From [Pasteurella] aerogenes (GTDB lineage Bacteria; Pseudomonadota; Gammaproteobacteria; Enterobacterales; Pasteurellaceae): DNA of 64,000 nt. The notes below the pieces were generated by a model, which did no database searches, was not told the origin of the DNA, and saw only the letters and a list, made by a program, of their open reading frames with translations. The translations under genes and the position numbers were made by a program. The DNA lies in the NCBI GenBank assembly GCA_900637275.1, contig LR134362.1, forward strand, positions 1,674,001-1,738,000. Reading direction: 5' to 3'. Within the stretch, counting starts at the first letter, position 1; every line of letters begins with the position of its first letter. Of this stretch, positions 1 through 8,842 are shown piece after piece.

Positions 1-2
1 TC

Positions 3-773
3 AAGGAAGATAACACGGGGGAATGGCGACCGTTAGTACATGGCCAAATGGGATTGACTACCGAAAACGGATTTGCCAACCAAGGGGACGTTTTGGTGAA
101 AACCCGTATGGCAGCGGATGTAGTGGGTGGAACGAAAATGGATCGTCCAGAATGGATTGCTATCGATCCTTACCAAACTGGCAGCGTTTATTGTACGCTC
201 ACTAATAACTCAAAGCGCGGTACGGAAGGCAATGCCGGAACCGATGCAGCAAATCCTCGAGTAAAAAATAATTACGGTCATATCATTCGTTGGCAAGAAA
301 AAGATCAAGATTTCCTTTCAGAAACGTTCTCTTGGGATATTTTTGCATTAGGTGGCAATAAATTAAAAGGAGAAAATAGCGTAAAAGGCGACGATTTTGG
401 TAGCCCAGATGGCTTACGTTTTGATAATAACGGCATACTTTGGGTGCAAACAGACGTATCTTCAAGTACGATCAACCAAAAAGCCTATGAAGGGATGGGA
501 AACAATCAAATGTTGGCGGTTATTCCAGAGCAAGGCGAGTTTAAACGTTTCTTGACAGCGCCAAATGGTTGTGAAGTTACCGGGATTGCATTTACACCAG
601 ATAATAAAACGATGTTTATTAATATTCAGCATCCTGGTGAACCGGATAGTGGGGTGACTGAACCGGATCAGGTTACCGCAATTTCTACTTGGCCAGATAA
701 CACAGGAAAAACGCGCCCGCGTTCAGCAACGGTCGTTATTCAAAAAGAAGATGGCGGTATTATTGGTTCTTAA
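3..773 (+). CDS. PhoX/DUF839-family protein, C-terminal part (5' end outside window)
   Basis: The reading frame is open from the first bases of the window to a TAA at 771-773, giving about 256 residues of a longer protein. The pattern MDRPEWIAIDP, followed by YCTLTNNSKRG and later GHIIRW, SPDGLRFD and FTPDNKTMFINIQHPGE, is typical of the PhoX/DUF839 family. These are secreted, Tat-exported, calcium-dependent alkaline phosphatase-like beta-propeller proteins. The N-terminal signal lies outside the window, so export cannot be checked. The gene converges on rplS and shares a bidirectional terminator with it. The family is well supported; the substrate is not known from the sequence. Confidence 0.85.
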   Translation, partial: KEDNTGEWRPLVHGQMGLTTENGFANQGDVLVKTRMAADVVGGTKMDRPEWIAIDPYQTGSVYCTLTNNSKRGTEGNAGTDAANPRVKNNYGHIIRWQEKDQDFLSETFSWDIFALGGNKLKGENSVKGDDFGSPDGLRFDNNGILWVQTDVSSSTINQKAYEGMGNNQMLAVIPEQGEFKRFLTAPNGCEVTGIAFTPDNKTMFINIQHPGEPDSGVTEPDQVTAISTWPDNTGKTRPRSATVVIQKEDGGIIGS

Positions 774-796
774 ACGATAATAACACTACCAAAAGA

Positions 797-826
797 AAAG
801 GCTTGGAATTTCCAAGCCTTTGTTTT
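797..826. terminator. Bidirectional rho-independent terminator
   Basis: An 11-bp stem (AAAGGCTTGGA with TCCAAGCCTTT) around a 3-base loop has A-rich sequence before it and T-rich sequence after it. It lies between the PhoX-like gene and the convergent rplS operon and can stop transcription from both sides. Confidence 0.8.
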
Positions 827-834
827 GACGAAAA

Positions 835-1185
835 TTATTCGCCAAGACGTTCTTTGATACGTGCAGATTTACCTGAACGTTCACGTAGATAGTAAAGTTT
901 CGCTTTACGTACTGCACCTTTACGTTTCACGCTGATGCTGTCCACTGCCGGAGAGTGAGTTTGGAATACACGCTCAACACCCACACCGTTAGACACTTTA
1001 CGTAAAGTAAAGGCACTGTGCAAGCCACGGTTACGAATTGCAATAACCACGCCTTCGAATGCTTGCAAACGACGTTTGCTACCTTCAACAACCCATACTT
1101 TCACTTCCAAAGTATCACCTGGGCGGAAGCTAGGTACGTTTTGTTTTAATTGTTCTTGTTCGATTTGTTTAATGATGTTACTCAT
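835..1185 (-). CDS. rplS: 50S ribosomal protein L19
   Basis: The 116-residue product is a full-length L19, close to the usual 115 residues. It carries the conserved FRPGDTLEVKVWV segment near residues 20-33 and VFQTHSPAVDSI near residue 75. L19 sits at the 30S-50S interface. It is the last gene of the rpsP-rimM-trmD-rplS operon, 27 bp downstream of trmD, and is followed by a strong terminator. The order is the same as in other gammaproteobacteria, which makes the assignment secure. Confidence 0.98.
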   Translation of the reverse strand: MSNIIKQIEQEQLKQNVPSFRPGDTLEVKVWVVEGSKRRLQAFEGVVIAIRNRGLHSAFTLRKVSNGVGVERVFQTHSPAVDSISVKRKGAVRKAKLYYLRERSGKSARIKERLGE

Positions 1186-1212
1186 TTGAATAATCCTTCT
1201 AAGATCCTAGTG

Positions 1213-1959
1213 TTAACTGATTTCACTGCTTACAGCTTTAATCTGCTTAAGCAGTTTGCGTTGTTCGTCAGTCAGAGCTAGGCTTTCCAATAGCTCAGGG
1301 CGTCTTAGCCACGTCCGTTCAAGAGATTTTTTTAATCTCCATTTACGAATTTCTTCGTGATTGCCAGACATCAGTACAGGCGGTACAGATAAATCATCCA
1401 AAACTTCCGGTCGGGTATAATGTGGGCAATCCAATAATCCTGCAGCGAAAGAATCTTCTTGTGCCGAGGCTTGTTTGCCTAATACACCAGGAATAAACCT
1501 TGCAACTGCGTCAATCAACGTCATTGCAGGCAATTCTCCACCGGTAAGTACGTAATCTCCAATTGACCATTCTTCGTCAATTTCGGTTTCAATCAAACGT
1601 TCATCAATGCCTTCATAACGACCACAAACCAAAATCATTTTTTGATATTGTGACAACTCTTGCACACCGTCTTGATTAAGTTTACGTCCTTGGGGTGAAA
1701 GATAAATCACTTTTACACCCTCTCCTGCTGCCGCTTTAGCCGCTCGAATTGCATCACGTAATGGTTGAACCATCATCAGCATTCCGGGACCGCCACCATA
1801 AGGACGATCATCGACCGTTTTATGCTTATCCAATGTAAAATCACGTGGATTCCAACATTGAATATGCAGCAGATGTTGTTTAACTGCGCGTCCTGTGACC
1901 CCAAAATCTGTAATAGCGTTAAACATTTCAGGGAAAAGACTAATAATCCCAATCCACAT
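1213..1959 (-). CDS. trmD: tRNA (guanine-N1-)-methyltransferase
   Basis: The 248-residue protein has the trefoil-knot SAM site of the SPOUT family: CGRYEGID at residues 112-119 and SIGDYVLTGGELP at 132-144. GGGPGM lies at residues 55-60. TrmD methylates G37 of tRNAs that read CUN, CCN and CGG codons and so prevents +1 frameshifting. It lies between rimM and rplS in the conserved ribosome and tRNA maturation operon, 54 bp after rimM. Length and motifs are complete and nothing is unusual. Confidence 0.98.
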   Translation of the reverse strand: MWIGIISLFPEMFNAITDFGVTGRAVKQHLLHIQCWNPRDFTLDKHKTVDDRPYGGGPGMLMMVQPLRDAIRAAKAAAGEGVKVIYLSPQGRKLNQDGVQELSQYQKMILVCGRYEGIDERLIETEIDEEWSIGDYVLTGGELPAMTLIDAVARFIPGVLGKQASAQEDSFAAGLLDCPHYTRPEVLDDLSVPPVLMSGNHEEIRKWRLKKSLERTWLRRPELLESLALTDEQRKLLKQIKAVSSEIS

Positions 1960-2013
1960 TTTAATTATCCTGTGTCAAAATGTTACAGCAAACGCCATAC
2001 AACCTACCTGAGG

Positions 2014-2541
2014 TTAGAAACCAGCGTCCCAATCCACTTCAATAGTCTTTGTGGTGAGATCTACTCTTTTAACTACTTGTTCATATAAAAACGGAATTAA
2101 CCGTTCTTGTTTACCAAAAGCATCTTTCGCATTAGCACGTACGACTAACACATCATTAGACCCAGTTTCCATCATTTCAGAAACTGTTCCCATGGCATAA
2201 CCTTGTAAATTTACCACTTGGCAACCAATTAAATCATGCCAATAATAATCGCCTTCCTCTAGTTGCGGGAAAACGGATAAATCCACACCGATCTCAACAT
2301 TTGCTAGAATTTGCGCGGCTTCACGATCATTCACCCCTTTTAATTTAACAATTAATTCGTGGTTATGATGTTTCCAGCTTTCCAGCTCTGTTGGTTGCCA
2401 TTGTCCTTTGATTTTTAAAAACCAAGGTTGATAGTCAAAAATGCTTTCAGCATATTCAGTGGATGAATAAATCCGCAACCAACCTCGAATACCGTATGTT
2501 GAACCTAATTTGCCAACGACTTCAATTCTTTGTTGAGCCAT
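2014..2541 (-). CDS. rimM: Ribosome maturation factor RimM
   Basis: The 175-residue protein has the N-terminal RimM barrel (VGKLGSTYGIRGWLRI, residues 10-25) and a C-terminal PRC-barrel-like region that includes YYWHDLIGCQV. RimM binds S19 and helps assemble the head of the 30S subunit. The gene starts 35 bp after rpsP, with an AGAGGTG ribosome-binding site just before the ATG. Position in the operon and size agree with the family. Confidence 0.97.
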   Translation of the reverse strand: MAQQRIEVVGKLGSTYGIRGWLRIYSSTEYAESIFDYQPWFLKIKGQWQPTELESWKHHNHELIVKLKGVNDREAAQILANVEIGVDLSVFPQLEEGDYYWHDLIGCQVVNLQGYAMGTVSEMMETGSNDVLVVRANAKDAFGKQERLIPFLYEQVVKRVDLTTKTIEVDWDAGF

Positions 2542-2576
2542 GATTATTCACCTCTAAAAACGATCAAAATCTGCGA

Positions 2577-2825
2577 TTAAGCCGCTTTTTGTGCTTCTTT
2601 TACCAAAGATGCAACGCGATCTGACAAAGATGCGCCTTGACCAACCCAGTGGTTAACGCGATCTAAGTTGACACGTAAACGTTCCGCTTGACCTGTCGCT
2701 AATGGGTTGAAAAAGCCAACACGCTCGATAAAACGACCGTCACGCGGGCAACGACTGTCAGCTACAACGATTTGATAAAATGGGCGTTTTTTAGCTCCGC
2801 CACGAGTTAAACGAATGGTTACCAT
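2577..2825 (-). CDS. rpsP: 30S ribosomal protein S16
   Basis: The 82-residue protein starts with VTIRLTRGGAKKRPFYQIVV, the N-terminal signature of S16, and ends in a lysine- and alanine-rich tail of normal length. It is the first gene of the rpsP-rimM-trmD-rplS operon. An AGAGGAAGG ribosome-binding site precedes the ATG. A candidate promoter at 2923-2950 and a small leader hairpin lie upstream. Confidence 0.98.
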   Translation of the reverse strand: MVTIRLTRGGAKKRPFYQIVVADSRCPRDGRFIERVGFFNPLATGQAERLRVNLDRVNHWVGQGASLSDRVASLVKEAQKAA

Positions 2826-2859
2826 AACCTTCCTCTAAATAATAATTACGAAAAGAAAA

Positions 2860-2878
2860 CCCACATCGAAGGAGTGGG
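2860..2878 (-). promoter_or_regulatory. Leader hairpin with T-rich tail upstream of rpsP
   Basis: On the minus strand, CCCAC pairs with GTGGG around a 9-base loop and is followed by TTTTCTTTT, about 30 bases before the rpsP start and downstream of the candidate promoter. It looks like a weak intrinsic terminator in the operon leader, so attenuation is possible. The stem is only 5 bp. Confidence 0.35.
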
Positions 2879-2922
2879 AATGCTTACTTTTTTCTCTGTA
2901 TATATAGACAAAAAGCCTGTGG

Positions 2923-2950
2923 ATTTTACTCTTTTTTCTGAAAAAATCAA
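2923..2950 (-). promoter_or_regulatory. Candidate sigma-70 promoter of the rpsP operon
   Basis: On the minus strand there is a -35 hexamer TTGATT (2945-2950), a 16-base spacer and a -10 hexamer TAAAAT (2923-2928). This would start transcription near 2916 and give a leader of about 90 bases before rpsP. It is the best match in the interval between rpsP and the divergent dehydrogenase gene. The rest of that interval (2951-3185) holds one uptake signal near 3018 and no other gene I can support. Confidence 0.5.
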
Positions 2951-3185
2951 GGTGAAATCATGCCTACATACGATTTTAGTAAGAAATTCCTATTTTTTGA
3001 TTACCTCAAATGCTCGACTCAAAGTGCGGTCAAAAAATCGTATAGAAATTAAAGCATGAATTATGGGATATAACTTGTTGTTTTGCCTTGATCGGATTTA
3101 CAATAGAGCAAATTATTATCCCAAAGAAAGTGCGCTTAAAAATCGTTTTAATGTTGTCGCTTTCTTGAATAAAAATAGGATTAGT

Positions 3186-4481
3186 ATGAAATTAGAAAAT
3201 GTAAATATCGCGGTCATCGGATTAGGTTACGTTGGATTACCCCTTGCGGTAGAATTTGGTAAAAAAAGAAAAGTCATCGGTTTTGATATTCAACAAAAAC
3301 GCGTTGATGAATTAGCAAGTGGTGCGGATCACACTTTAGAAGTCAGTCCGCAAGAATTAAAATTAGCGACACACCTCAAATTTACTACAGACTTAGCTGA
3401 ATTAAAAAACAGTAATTTCTTTATTGTTACTGTACCAACTCCAATTGATAAGGTTAATCGCCCGGATTTAACGCCTTTGCAAAAAGCCAGTGAAACAATT
3501 GGTAAGGTATTAAAACGCGGCGATATTGTTGTGTATGAATCCACAGTGTATCCTGGCACCACAGAAGAAGTTTGTGTACCGATTTTAGAGCAGGTGTCCG
3601 GGTTAAAATTTAACCAAGACTTTTTTGCCGGCTATAGTCCAGAACGGATTAATCCAGGCGATAAAGTTAATACGTTAACCAAAATTAAAAAAGTCACCAG
3701 CGGCAGTACGCCTGAAGTTGCAGAATTGGTTGATCAAGTGTATTCCAGCATTATTGTCGCCGGTACACACAAAGCGCCAAGCATTAAAGTGGCGGAAGCT
3801 GCAAAAGTCATTGAAAATACGCAACGAGACTTAAATATTGCGCTGGTTAATGAATTATCCGTCATTTTTGAACGCGTTGGCATCGATACTATTGATGTAT
3901 TAGAAGCCGCCGGCAGCAAATGGAATTTTTTACCGTTTCGTCCTGGTCTTGTCGGCGGGCATTGTATTGGCGTCGATCCTTATTACTTAACCCATAAAGC
4001 GGAAGAAATGGGCTATCACCCGCAAGTGATTTTAGCCGGACGCCGCATTAACGATAATATGGCACGCTATGTTGCGCGCAATACTATTAAACGGATGTTA
4101 AAAAATGGAATTGATGTCCCGCGTGCCAAAGTGGGTATACTTGGAATTACGTTTAAAGAGAATTGCCCGGATATTCGCAATAGCAAAATTGAGGATATGA
4201 TCAAAGAGTTTAAACAATGGGGAGTCGAAGTGGTGGTTGCTGATCCTTGGGCTGATAAAGAAGAGGTGCAAGCGGAATATGGCGTCACTCTTAGCGATAT
4301 TTCAGAGAAAAACCCAGTGGATGCTCTGGTTGTAGCAGTTGGGCATAATGAATTCCGCGCTTTAAGCGCAGAACAATTGCGTCGCTTTACGCGTTCGGAA
4401 AAACCAGTACTTGCTGACGTAAAAAGTTTGTTTGACCGCAATGAAGTAAAAAATCAAGGCTTTACCGTTTTTAGATTGTAA
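3186..4481 (+). CDS. Nucleotide-sugar (UDP-HexNAc type) 6-dehydrogenase, WbpA/TviB group
   Basis: The 431-residue protein oxidises a UDP-sugar at C6 using two NAD+. The Rossmann motif GLGYVG is at residues 12-17, SPERINPGD is at 151-159, and the catalytic cysteine lies in GGHCIGVDPYYLT (Cys260). The SPERINPGD and GVDPYYLT variants point to the UDP-N-acetylglucosamine/galactosamine dehydrogenase group (WbpA, WbpO, TviB) rather than UDP-glucose dehydrogenase. The ATG at 3186 was chosen because AGGA precedes it and the fold begins right after it; the frame is open further upstream but that part has no homology features. No other polysaccharide genes are adjacent, so its capsule or LPS pathway lies elsewhere. 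Confidence 0.88.
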   Translation: MKLENVNIAVIGLGYVGLPLAVEFGKKRKVIGFDIQQKRVDELASGADHTLEVSPQELKLATHLKFTTDLAELKNSNFFIVTVPTPIDKVNRPDLTPLQKASETIGKVLKRGDIVVYESTVYPGTTEEVCVPILEQVSGLKFNQDFFAGYSPERINPGDKVNTLTKIKKVTSGSTPEVAELVDQVYSSIIVAGTHKAPSIKVAEAAKVIENTQRDLNIALVNELSVIFERVGIDTIDVLEAAGSKWNFLPFRPGLVGGHCIGVDPYYLTHKAEEMGYHPQVILAGRRINDNMARYVARNTIKRMLKNGIDVPRAKVGILGITFKENCPDIRNSKIEDMIKEFKQWGVEVVVADPWADKEEVQAEYGVTLSDISEKNPVDALVVAVGHNEFRALSAEQLRRFTRSEKPVLADVKSLFDRNEVKNQGFTVFRL

Positions 4482-4532
4482 AGTTTACTTTTCAACACTA
4501 AATTCAATTTCAGCATATCAAAACTCAACAAA

Positions 4533-4562
4533 TAAAAAAAAGCGGATCATCAAGGTCCGCTT
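4533..4562 (-). terminator. Rho-independent terminator of the decayed gene
   Basis: AAGCGGATC pairs with GGTCCGCTT (9 bp, one G-U pair) around the loop ATCAA. On the minus strand it is followed by eight T residues. It sits just past the end of the degraded minus-strand reading frame, so it is probably a surviving part of that gene. Confidence 0.7.
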
Positions 4563-4576
4563 CGCCAACCACATGT

Positions 4577-4971
4577 TTACCGGATCGTAAATCCAATCGC
4601 GTGATAGGCTTCATCCAAGGTTTTCTTCAGTTACGCTTTTTTCTCCCCTTCGACCGCAATGTGTTTAAACAAAGTATCATCGTTGCTGAAATAGTAATAG
4701 AGCTCTTACAAGGTGATTAACATTACAGAAACTTCATTTACCACCGTACCTTTGAGATGCCCATTCATTTTCCCTTCAAATTCTTTCCGAATACTACAAA
4801 AATCAAACATTAGATCGAGATAACAGTGTATTTTCTCAAATGATTGTATTTGTTCATTAAGTAATGTGAGATGACCTTAATTGTTCTAATTGATAATTTA
4901 CAATATCCTTTTCTTTGTAGTTCCCTCCAATCAACATTAGATGGTCGAGATATAAGAGGTTTTTCAGACAT
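4577..4971 (-). pseudogene. Decayed minus-strand gene of unknown family
   Basis: This stretch has no intact gene but reads as a broken coding sequence on the minus strand. An ATG at 4971 starts MSEKPLISRPSNVDW. The reading then needs about two frame changes to continue through DIVNYQLEQL, NEQIQSFEKIHCYLDL and RKEFEGKMNGHLKGTVVNEV. It meets TAA codons before YYYFSNDDTLFKHIAVEGEK and again before LDEAYHAIGFTIR, and ends at 4577. The preserved terminator downstream and the protein-like composition between stops support a gene of about 125 codons that has decayed. I do not recognise the family. Confidence 0.5.
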
Positions 4972-5006
4972 AAAAAATCCTCATCAGTGATTAACTTAAT
5001 GAGGAT
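4971..5006 (-). terminator. Terminator downstream of typA
   Basis: ATCCTCAT (4977-4984) pairs with ATGAGGAT (4999-5006) in an 8-bp stem. On the minus strand it is followed by a run of T residues. It lies about 140 bp past the typA stop. The space between (5007-5148) holds one uptake signal near 5113 and nothing else recognised. Confidence 0.65.
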
Positions 5007-5148
5007 CTAAATATTTTCAAGCGATTCAGTCTTTATGTAACTGTTACATAATACTGTTTACTACATAACGTTAACCCACTTTTACCCGCTATGCGACTTT
5101 AAACAATAGCTCAAAGTGCGGTCAATTATTTTATCATTTTACGATAAA

Positions 5149-6999
5149 TTAATGCGTGCTGGTACTGGTCGTGGTGCGGTTGGCACGTTTACGATCATTT
5201 TCTGTCAGCAATTTTTTGCGGATGCGAATTGATGTTGGAGTAACTTCAACTAATTCATCATCATCAATAAATTCAATCGCTTGTTCCAACGAGAATTTCA
5301 CCGGTGTAGTCAATTGAATGGCGTCATCTTTGCCGGAGGCGCGCATATTGGTTAATTTTTTACCTTGTAAACAGTTAACCGTTAAATCGTTTGAGCGGCT
5401 GTGAATACCGATAATTTGACCTTCATACACTTCCACCCCGTGATCAATCATCAATTTACCACGTTCTTGCAAGCCCCATAACGCATATGCTAAGGCTTTA
5501 CCGGTAGCATTGGAAATTAAAACCCCGTTTTTACGTTGACCAATTTCACCCGGTTTGACATCATCATAATGGCTAAAGCTGGAATATAATAAACCGGTTC
5601 CTGAAGTCATGGTCATAAATTCATTACGGAAGCCAATCAAACCGCGGCTTGGGATCACGTATTCTAAACGTGTACGCCCTTTTCCATCTGGAATCATGTC
5701 TTTTACTTCGCCTTTACGAATACCCAGCGCTTCCATTACTGCACCTTGATGTTGTTCTTCAATATCAATGGTCACTTGCTCAAATGGTTCTTGTTTACGA
5801 CCGTCGATTTGTTTAAAAATAACTTTTGGGCGAGAAACCGCTAATTCATAGCCTTCACGACGCATATTTTCAATTAATACGGATAAATGTAATTCACCGC
5901 GACCAGAAACACGGAAGGCATCCGGATCTTCGGTTTCTTCCACACGTAACGCCACGTTGTGAACCAATTCTTTTTTCAAACGTTCCAAGATTTGGCGTGA
6001 AGTAACATATTTTCCTTCTTTACCACAGAATGGCGAGGTATTGACGCAGAAGAACATGGTTACTGTCGGCTCATCAACGCTTAATGCCGGTAAAGCTTCT
6101 ACATTGTTAATGTCACAAATCGTATCGGAAATATTTAAATCACCCAAGCCGGTAATCGCAATAATGTCGCCGGCAAAGGCTTCTTGCGCTTCGTAACGTT
6201 GTAAGCCAAGATGTCCTAACACTTGACCAATACGTCCGTTGCGGGTTTTCCCGTCTGCTCCAATTAAAGTAACCGCTTGATTTGGTTTCACCGAACCGCG
6301 TTTAATACGCCCGATGCCGATAACACCAACGTAGTTGTTGTAATCCAATTGAGAAATTTGCATTTGGAACGGTTCATCAAGATGTACTTGTGGCGGTGCA
6401 ACATATTTTACAATTGCTTCAAATAATGGCGTCATATCCGGTGCTAAATCTTCGTGATCCAAACCTGCAACCCCGTTTAACGCGGAAGCATAAATAATTG
6501 GGAAATCCAATTGTTCGTCAGTTGCACCTAAATTTACAAATAAATCAAAGACTTGATCTACAACCCAATCTGGTCGCGCGCCCGGTCTGTCTACCTTGTT
6601 GATTACTACGATCGGTTTTAAACCGTGGGAGAAGGCTTTTTGTGTCACGAAACGGGTTTGCGGCATCGGACCGTCGAAAGCATCAACGATCAATAATACG
6701 GAATCGACCATGGATAATACGCGTTCCACTTCGCCGCCGAAATCCGCGTGTCCCGGGGTATCGACGATGTTAATACGATAATCGTTCCAGTTAATCGCAG
6801 TATTTTTGGCTAAAATGGTAATACCGCGTTCTTTTTCCAAGTCGTTAGAATCCATTACACGTTCGTCAACGTCACCGCGCGTTTCCCCCAATGTGCCGGA
6901 TTGTTGCAATAATTTGTCAACAAGGGTGGTTTTACCGTGGTCAACGTGAGCAATAATTGCGATATTACGCAATTTGTTAATATCAATTTTGTTTGTCAT
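5149..6999 (-). CDS. typA: Translational GTPase TypA/BipA
   Basis: The 616-residue ribosome-binding GTPase contains G1 GHVDHGKTT (residues 18-26), G3 DTPGHADF and G4 NKVDRP near the N-terminus. EF-G-like domains and the BipA-specific C-terminal domain (VYEGQIIGIHSRSNDL) follow. BipA acts in 50S assembly and stress adaptation. Length matches the family (about 607-616). It is a single gene, divergent from glnA, with the typA and glnA starts 357 bp apart. Confidence 0.97.
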   Translation of the reverse strand: MTNKIDINKLRNIAIIAHVDHGKTTLVDKLLQQSGTLGETRGDVDERVMDSNDLEKERGITILAKNTAINWNDYRINIVDTPGHADFGGEVERVLSMVDSVLLIVDAFDGPMPQTRFVTQKAFSHGLKPIVVINKVDRPGARPDWVVDQVFDLFVNLGATDEQLDFPIIYASALNGVAGLDHEDLAPDMTPLFEAIVKYVAPPQVHLDEPFQMQISQLDYNNYVGVIGIGRIKRGSVKPNQAVTLIGADGKTRNGRIGQVLGHLGLQRYEAQEAFAGDIIAITGLGDLNISDTICDINNVEALPALSVDEPTVTMFFCVNTSPFCGKEGKYVTSRQILERLKKELVHNVALRVEETEDPDAFRVSGRGELHLSVLIENMRREGYELAVSRPKVIFKQIDGRKQEPFEQVTIDIEEQHQGAVMEALGIRKGEVKDMIPDGKGRTRLEYVIPSRGLIGFRNEFMTMTSGTGLLYSSFSHYDDVKPGEIGQRKNGVLISNATGKALAYALWGLQERGKLMIDHGVEVYEGQIIGIHSRSNDLTVNCLQGKKLTNMRASGKDDAIQLTTPVKFSLEQAIEFIDDDELVEVTPTSIRIRKKLLTENDRKRANRTTTSTSTH

Positions 7000-7355
7000 T
7001 TGAGAAATTCTTAAGCTATAAAAAGTAAAAAAATTGTGACCGCACTTTGCACCGAAAATACGAAAGGTCGTGAATTATACAACTTTTTACAAAAATGAGC
7101 TATTAAATAATCATAAGGAGATCTAGTGGAAATCAGACAATTTTTAATTTTAATCAACCAAATCACATCAAATTTAGATTAAATTCAATTTAATTGCCTA
7201 TTTTTAGTTAAAAAATACAATTTTAAAGATTTTATTAAATATTTTAGAAAAAATACTTGTTTTTTATAAATGATATGCTATTTTTAATCACGTGATTTAT
7301 AATACACAACATCAACACATTATCTGTAACCATTTTTAACTCAGAGGGTTTAATT
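7000..7355. promoter_or_regulatory. Divergent typA-glnA control region
   Basis: This 356-bp A+T-rich interval holds no gene I can support. It contains one uptake signal near 7040 and a perfect TATAAT at 7298-7303, about 50 bases before the glnA ATG; no good -35 is spaced 16-18 bases from it. An AGAGGG ribosome-binding site precedes glnA. I found no convincing NtrC site or sigma-54 -24/-12 pair. Confidence 0.35.
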
Positions 7356-8774
7356 ATGTCAAATGCAGCGGCTGTCGCAAACGTATTTAAGTTAATCGAA
7401 GAAAACGATATTAAATTTGTGCTTCTTCGTTTTACCAATATTAAAGGGAAAGAACATGGCGTTTCCATTCCGGTTAGCCAAATTGATGAAGATCTATTTG
7501 AAGACGGTAAAATGTTCGATGGTTCTTCCGTTGAGGGTTGGAAAGCCATTAATAAAGCGGATATGTTATTAATGCCAATCGCGGAAACCGCTGTGGTCGA
7601 TCCGTTTGCGCAAATTCCAACACTTTCTATTCGTTGTAGCGTTTATGAGCCAAGCACCATGCAAAGCTATGATCGCGATCCTCGCTCAATTGCGATGCGC
7701 GCCGAAAGCTATATGCGTTCAACCGGTGTGGCTGACAATGTCTTCTTTGGACCAGAACCGGAATTCTTCTTGTTCGACGATGTACGTTTCGATGTCTCTA
7801 TGAACGGTAACTCTTATGTTATCGATGATATTGAAGCGGCGTGGAATACCAATAAACAATATGAAGGTGGCAACAATGCATATCGTCCATTGAAAAAAGG
7901 CGGTTATTGCGCAGTGGCGCCAAACGATAGCGCACACGATATTCGTTCTGAAATGTGCTTAATTTTAGAAGAAATGGGCTTAGTCATTGAAGCGCACCAC
8001 CATGAAGTGGCAACCGCTGGACAAAATGAGATCGCTACTCGCTTTAATTCTTTAACCTTAAAAGCAGATGAAACCCAAATTTATAAATATGTGGTACAAA
8101 ATGTAGCGGCAGAACACGGTAAAACCGCGTGCTTTATGCCAAAACCAATCACCGGCGATAACGGTTCCGGTATGCACTGTAATATGTCGTTAAGTAAAGA
8201 CGGAAAAAATATTTTCCAAGGGGATAAATATGCCGGTCTTTCTGAAACCGCACTTTATTACATCGGCGGTATTATCAAACACGCTAAAGCCTTGAATGCG
8301 TTTACTAACCCGTCCACCAACTCATACAAACGTTTGGTGCCGGGATTTGAAGCGCCGGTATTGTTGGCTTATTCTGCAAGTAACCGTTCTGCGTCAATCC
8401 GTATTCCAGCGGTTACTAGCCCGAAAGCGATTCGTATCGAAGCGCGCTTCCCGGATCCGCTAGCAAACCCATACTTGGCATTCTCTGCGTTATTGATGGC
8501 GGGTCTCGACGGTGTGATCAACAAAATTCACCCGGGCGATGCGATGGATAAAAACCTTTATGATTTACCACCGGAAGAGTTAAAAGAAATTCCGGCAGTT
8601 TCAAGCTCTTTAGGTGAAGCATTGGATAATCTTGAAAAAGATTACGAATTCTTAACTCAAGGCGGTGTATTCACAAAAGACTTTATTGACGTCTTTATTG
8701 AAATGAAACGCAAAGAAGTGGAACGTTTAAACATGACTCCACATCCGGTTGAATTTGAAATGTATTATGCATAA
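7356..8774 (+). CDS. glnA: Glutamine synthetase, type I
   Basis: The 472-residue protein forms glutamine from glutamate, ammonia and ATP. MFDGSSVEGW near residue 50, the metal-binding GPEPEFFLFD, the NGSGMHCNMS loop and the ATP-site RIPA segment are all present. NLYDLPPEE near residue 400 contains the tyrosine that is adenylylated in the GSI-beta class, so post-translational control by GlnE is likely. The gene is followed by its own terminator at 8802. Confidence 0.98.
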   Translation: MSNAAAVANVFKLIEENDIKFVLLRFTNIKGKEHGVSIPVSQIDEDLFEDGKMFDGSSVEGWKAINKADMLLMPIAETAVVDPFAQIPTLSIRCSVYEPSTMQSYDRDPRSIAMRAESYMRSTGVADNVFFGPEPEFFLFDDVRFDVSMNGNSYVIDDIEAAWNTNKQYEGGNNAYRPLKKGGYCAVAPNDSAHDIRSEMCLILEEMGLVIEAHHHEVATAGQNEIATRFNSLTLKADETQIYKYVVQNVAAEHGKTACFMPKPITGDNGSGMHCNMSLSKDGKNIFQGDKYAGLSETALYYIGGIIKHAKALNAFTNPSTNSYKRLVPGFEAPVLLAYSASNRSASIRIPAVTSPKAIRIEARFPDPLANPYLAFSALLMAGLDGVINKIHPGDAMDKNLYDLPPEELKEIPAVSSSLGEALDNLEKDYEFLTQGGVFTKDFIDVFIEMKRKEVERLNMTPHPVEFEMYYA

Positions 8775-8801
8775 TTTTTTATCTATTTTATAACGTTTGT
8801 T

Positions 8802-8826
8802 GGCGACCAATTGGTCGCCTCTTTTG
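8802..8826 (+). terminator. Terminator after glnA
   Basis: A perfect palindrome, GGCGACCAATTGGTCGCC (8802-8819), is followed by CTCTTTTGTTT. It separates glnA from the metal transporter gene. Confidence 0.7.
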
Positions 8827-8842
8827 TTTAAGGAATACCTTT

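Noticed and set aside
3063..3185. Upstream extension of the nucleotide-sugar dehydrogenase
   Set aside because: The frame is open but the extra 41 codons show no family similarity, and the ATG at 3186 has a ribosome-binding site directly before the NAD-binding fold.
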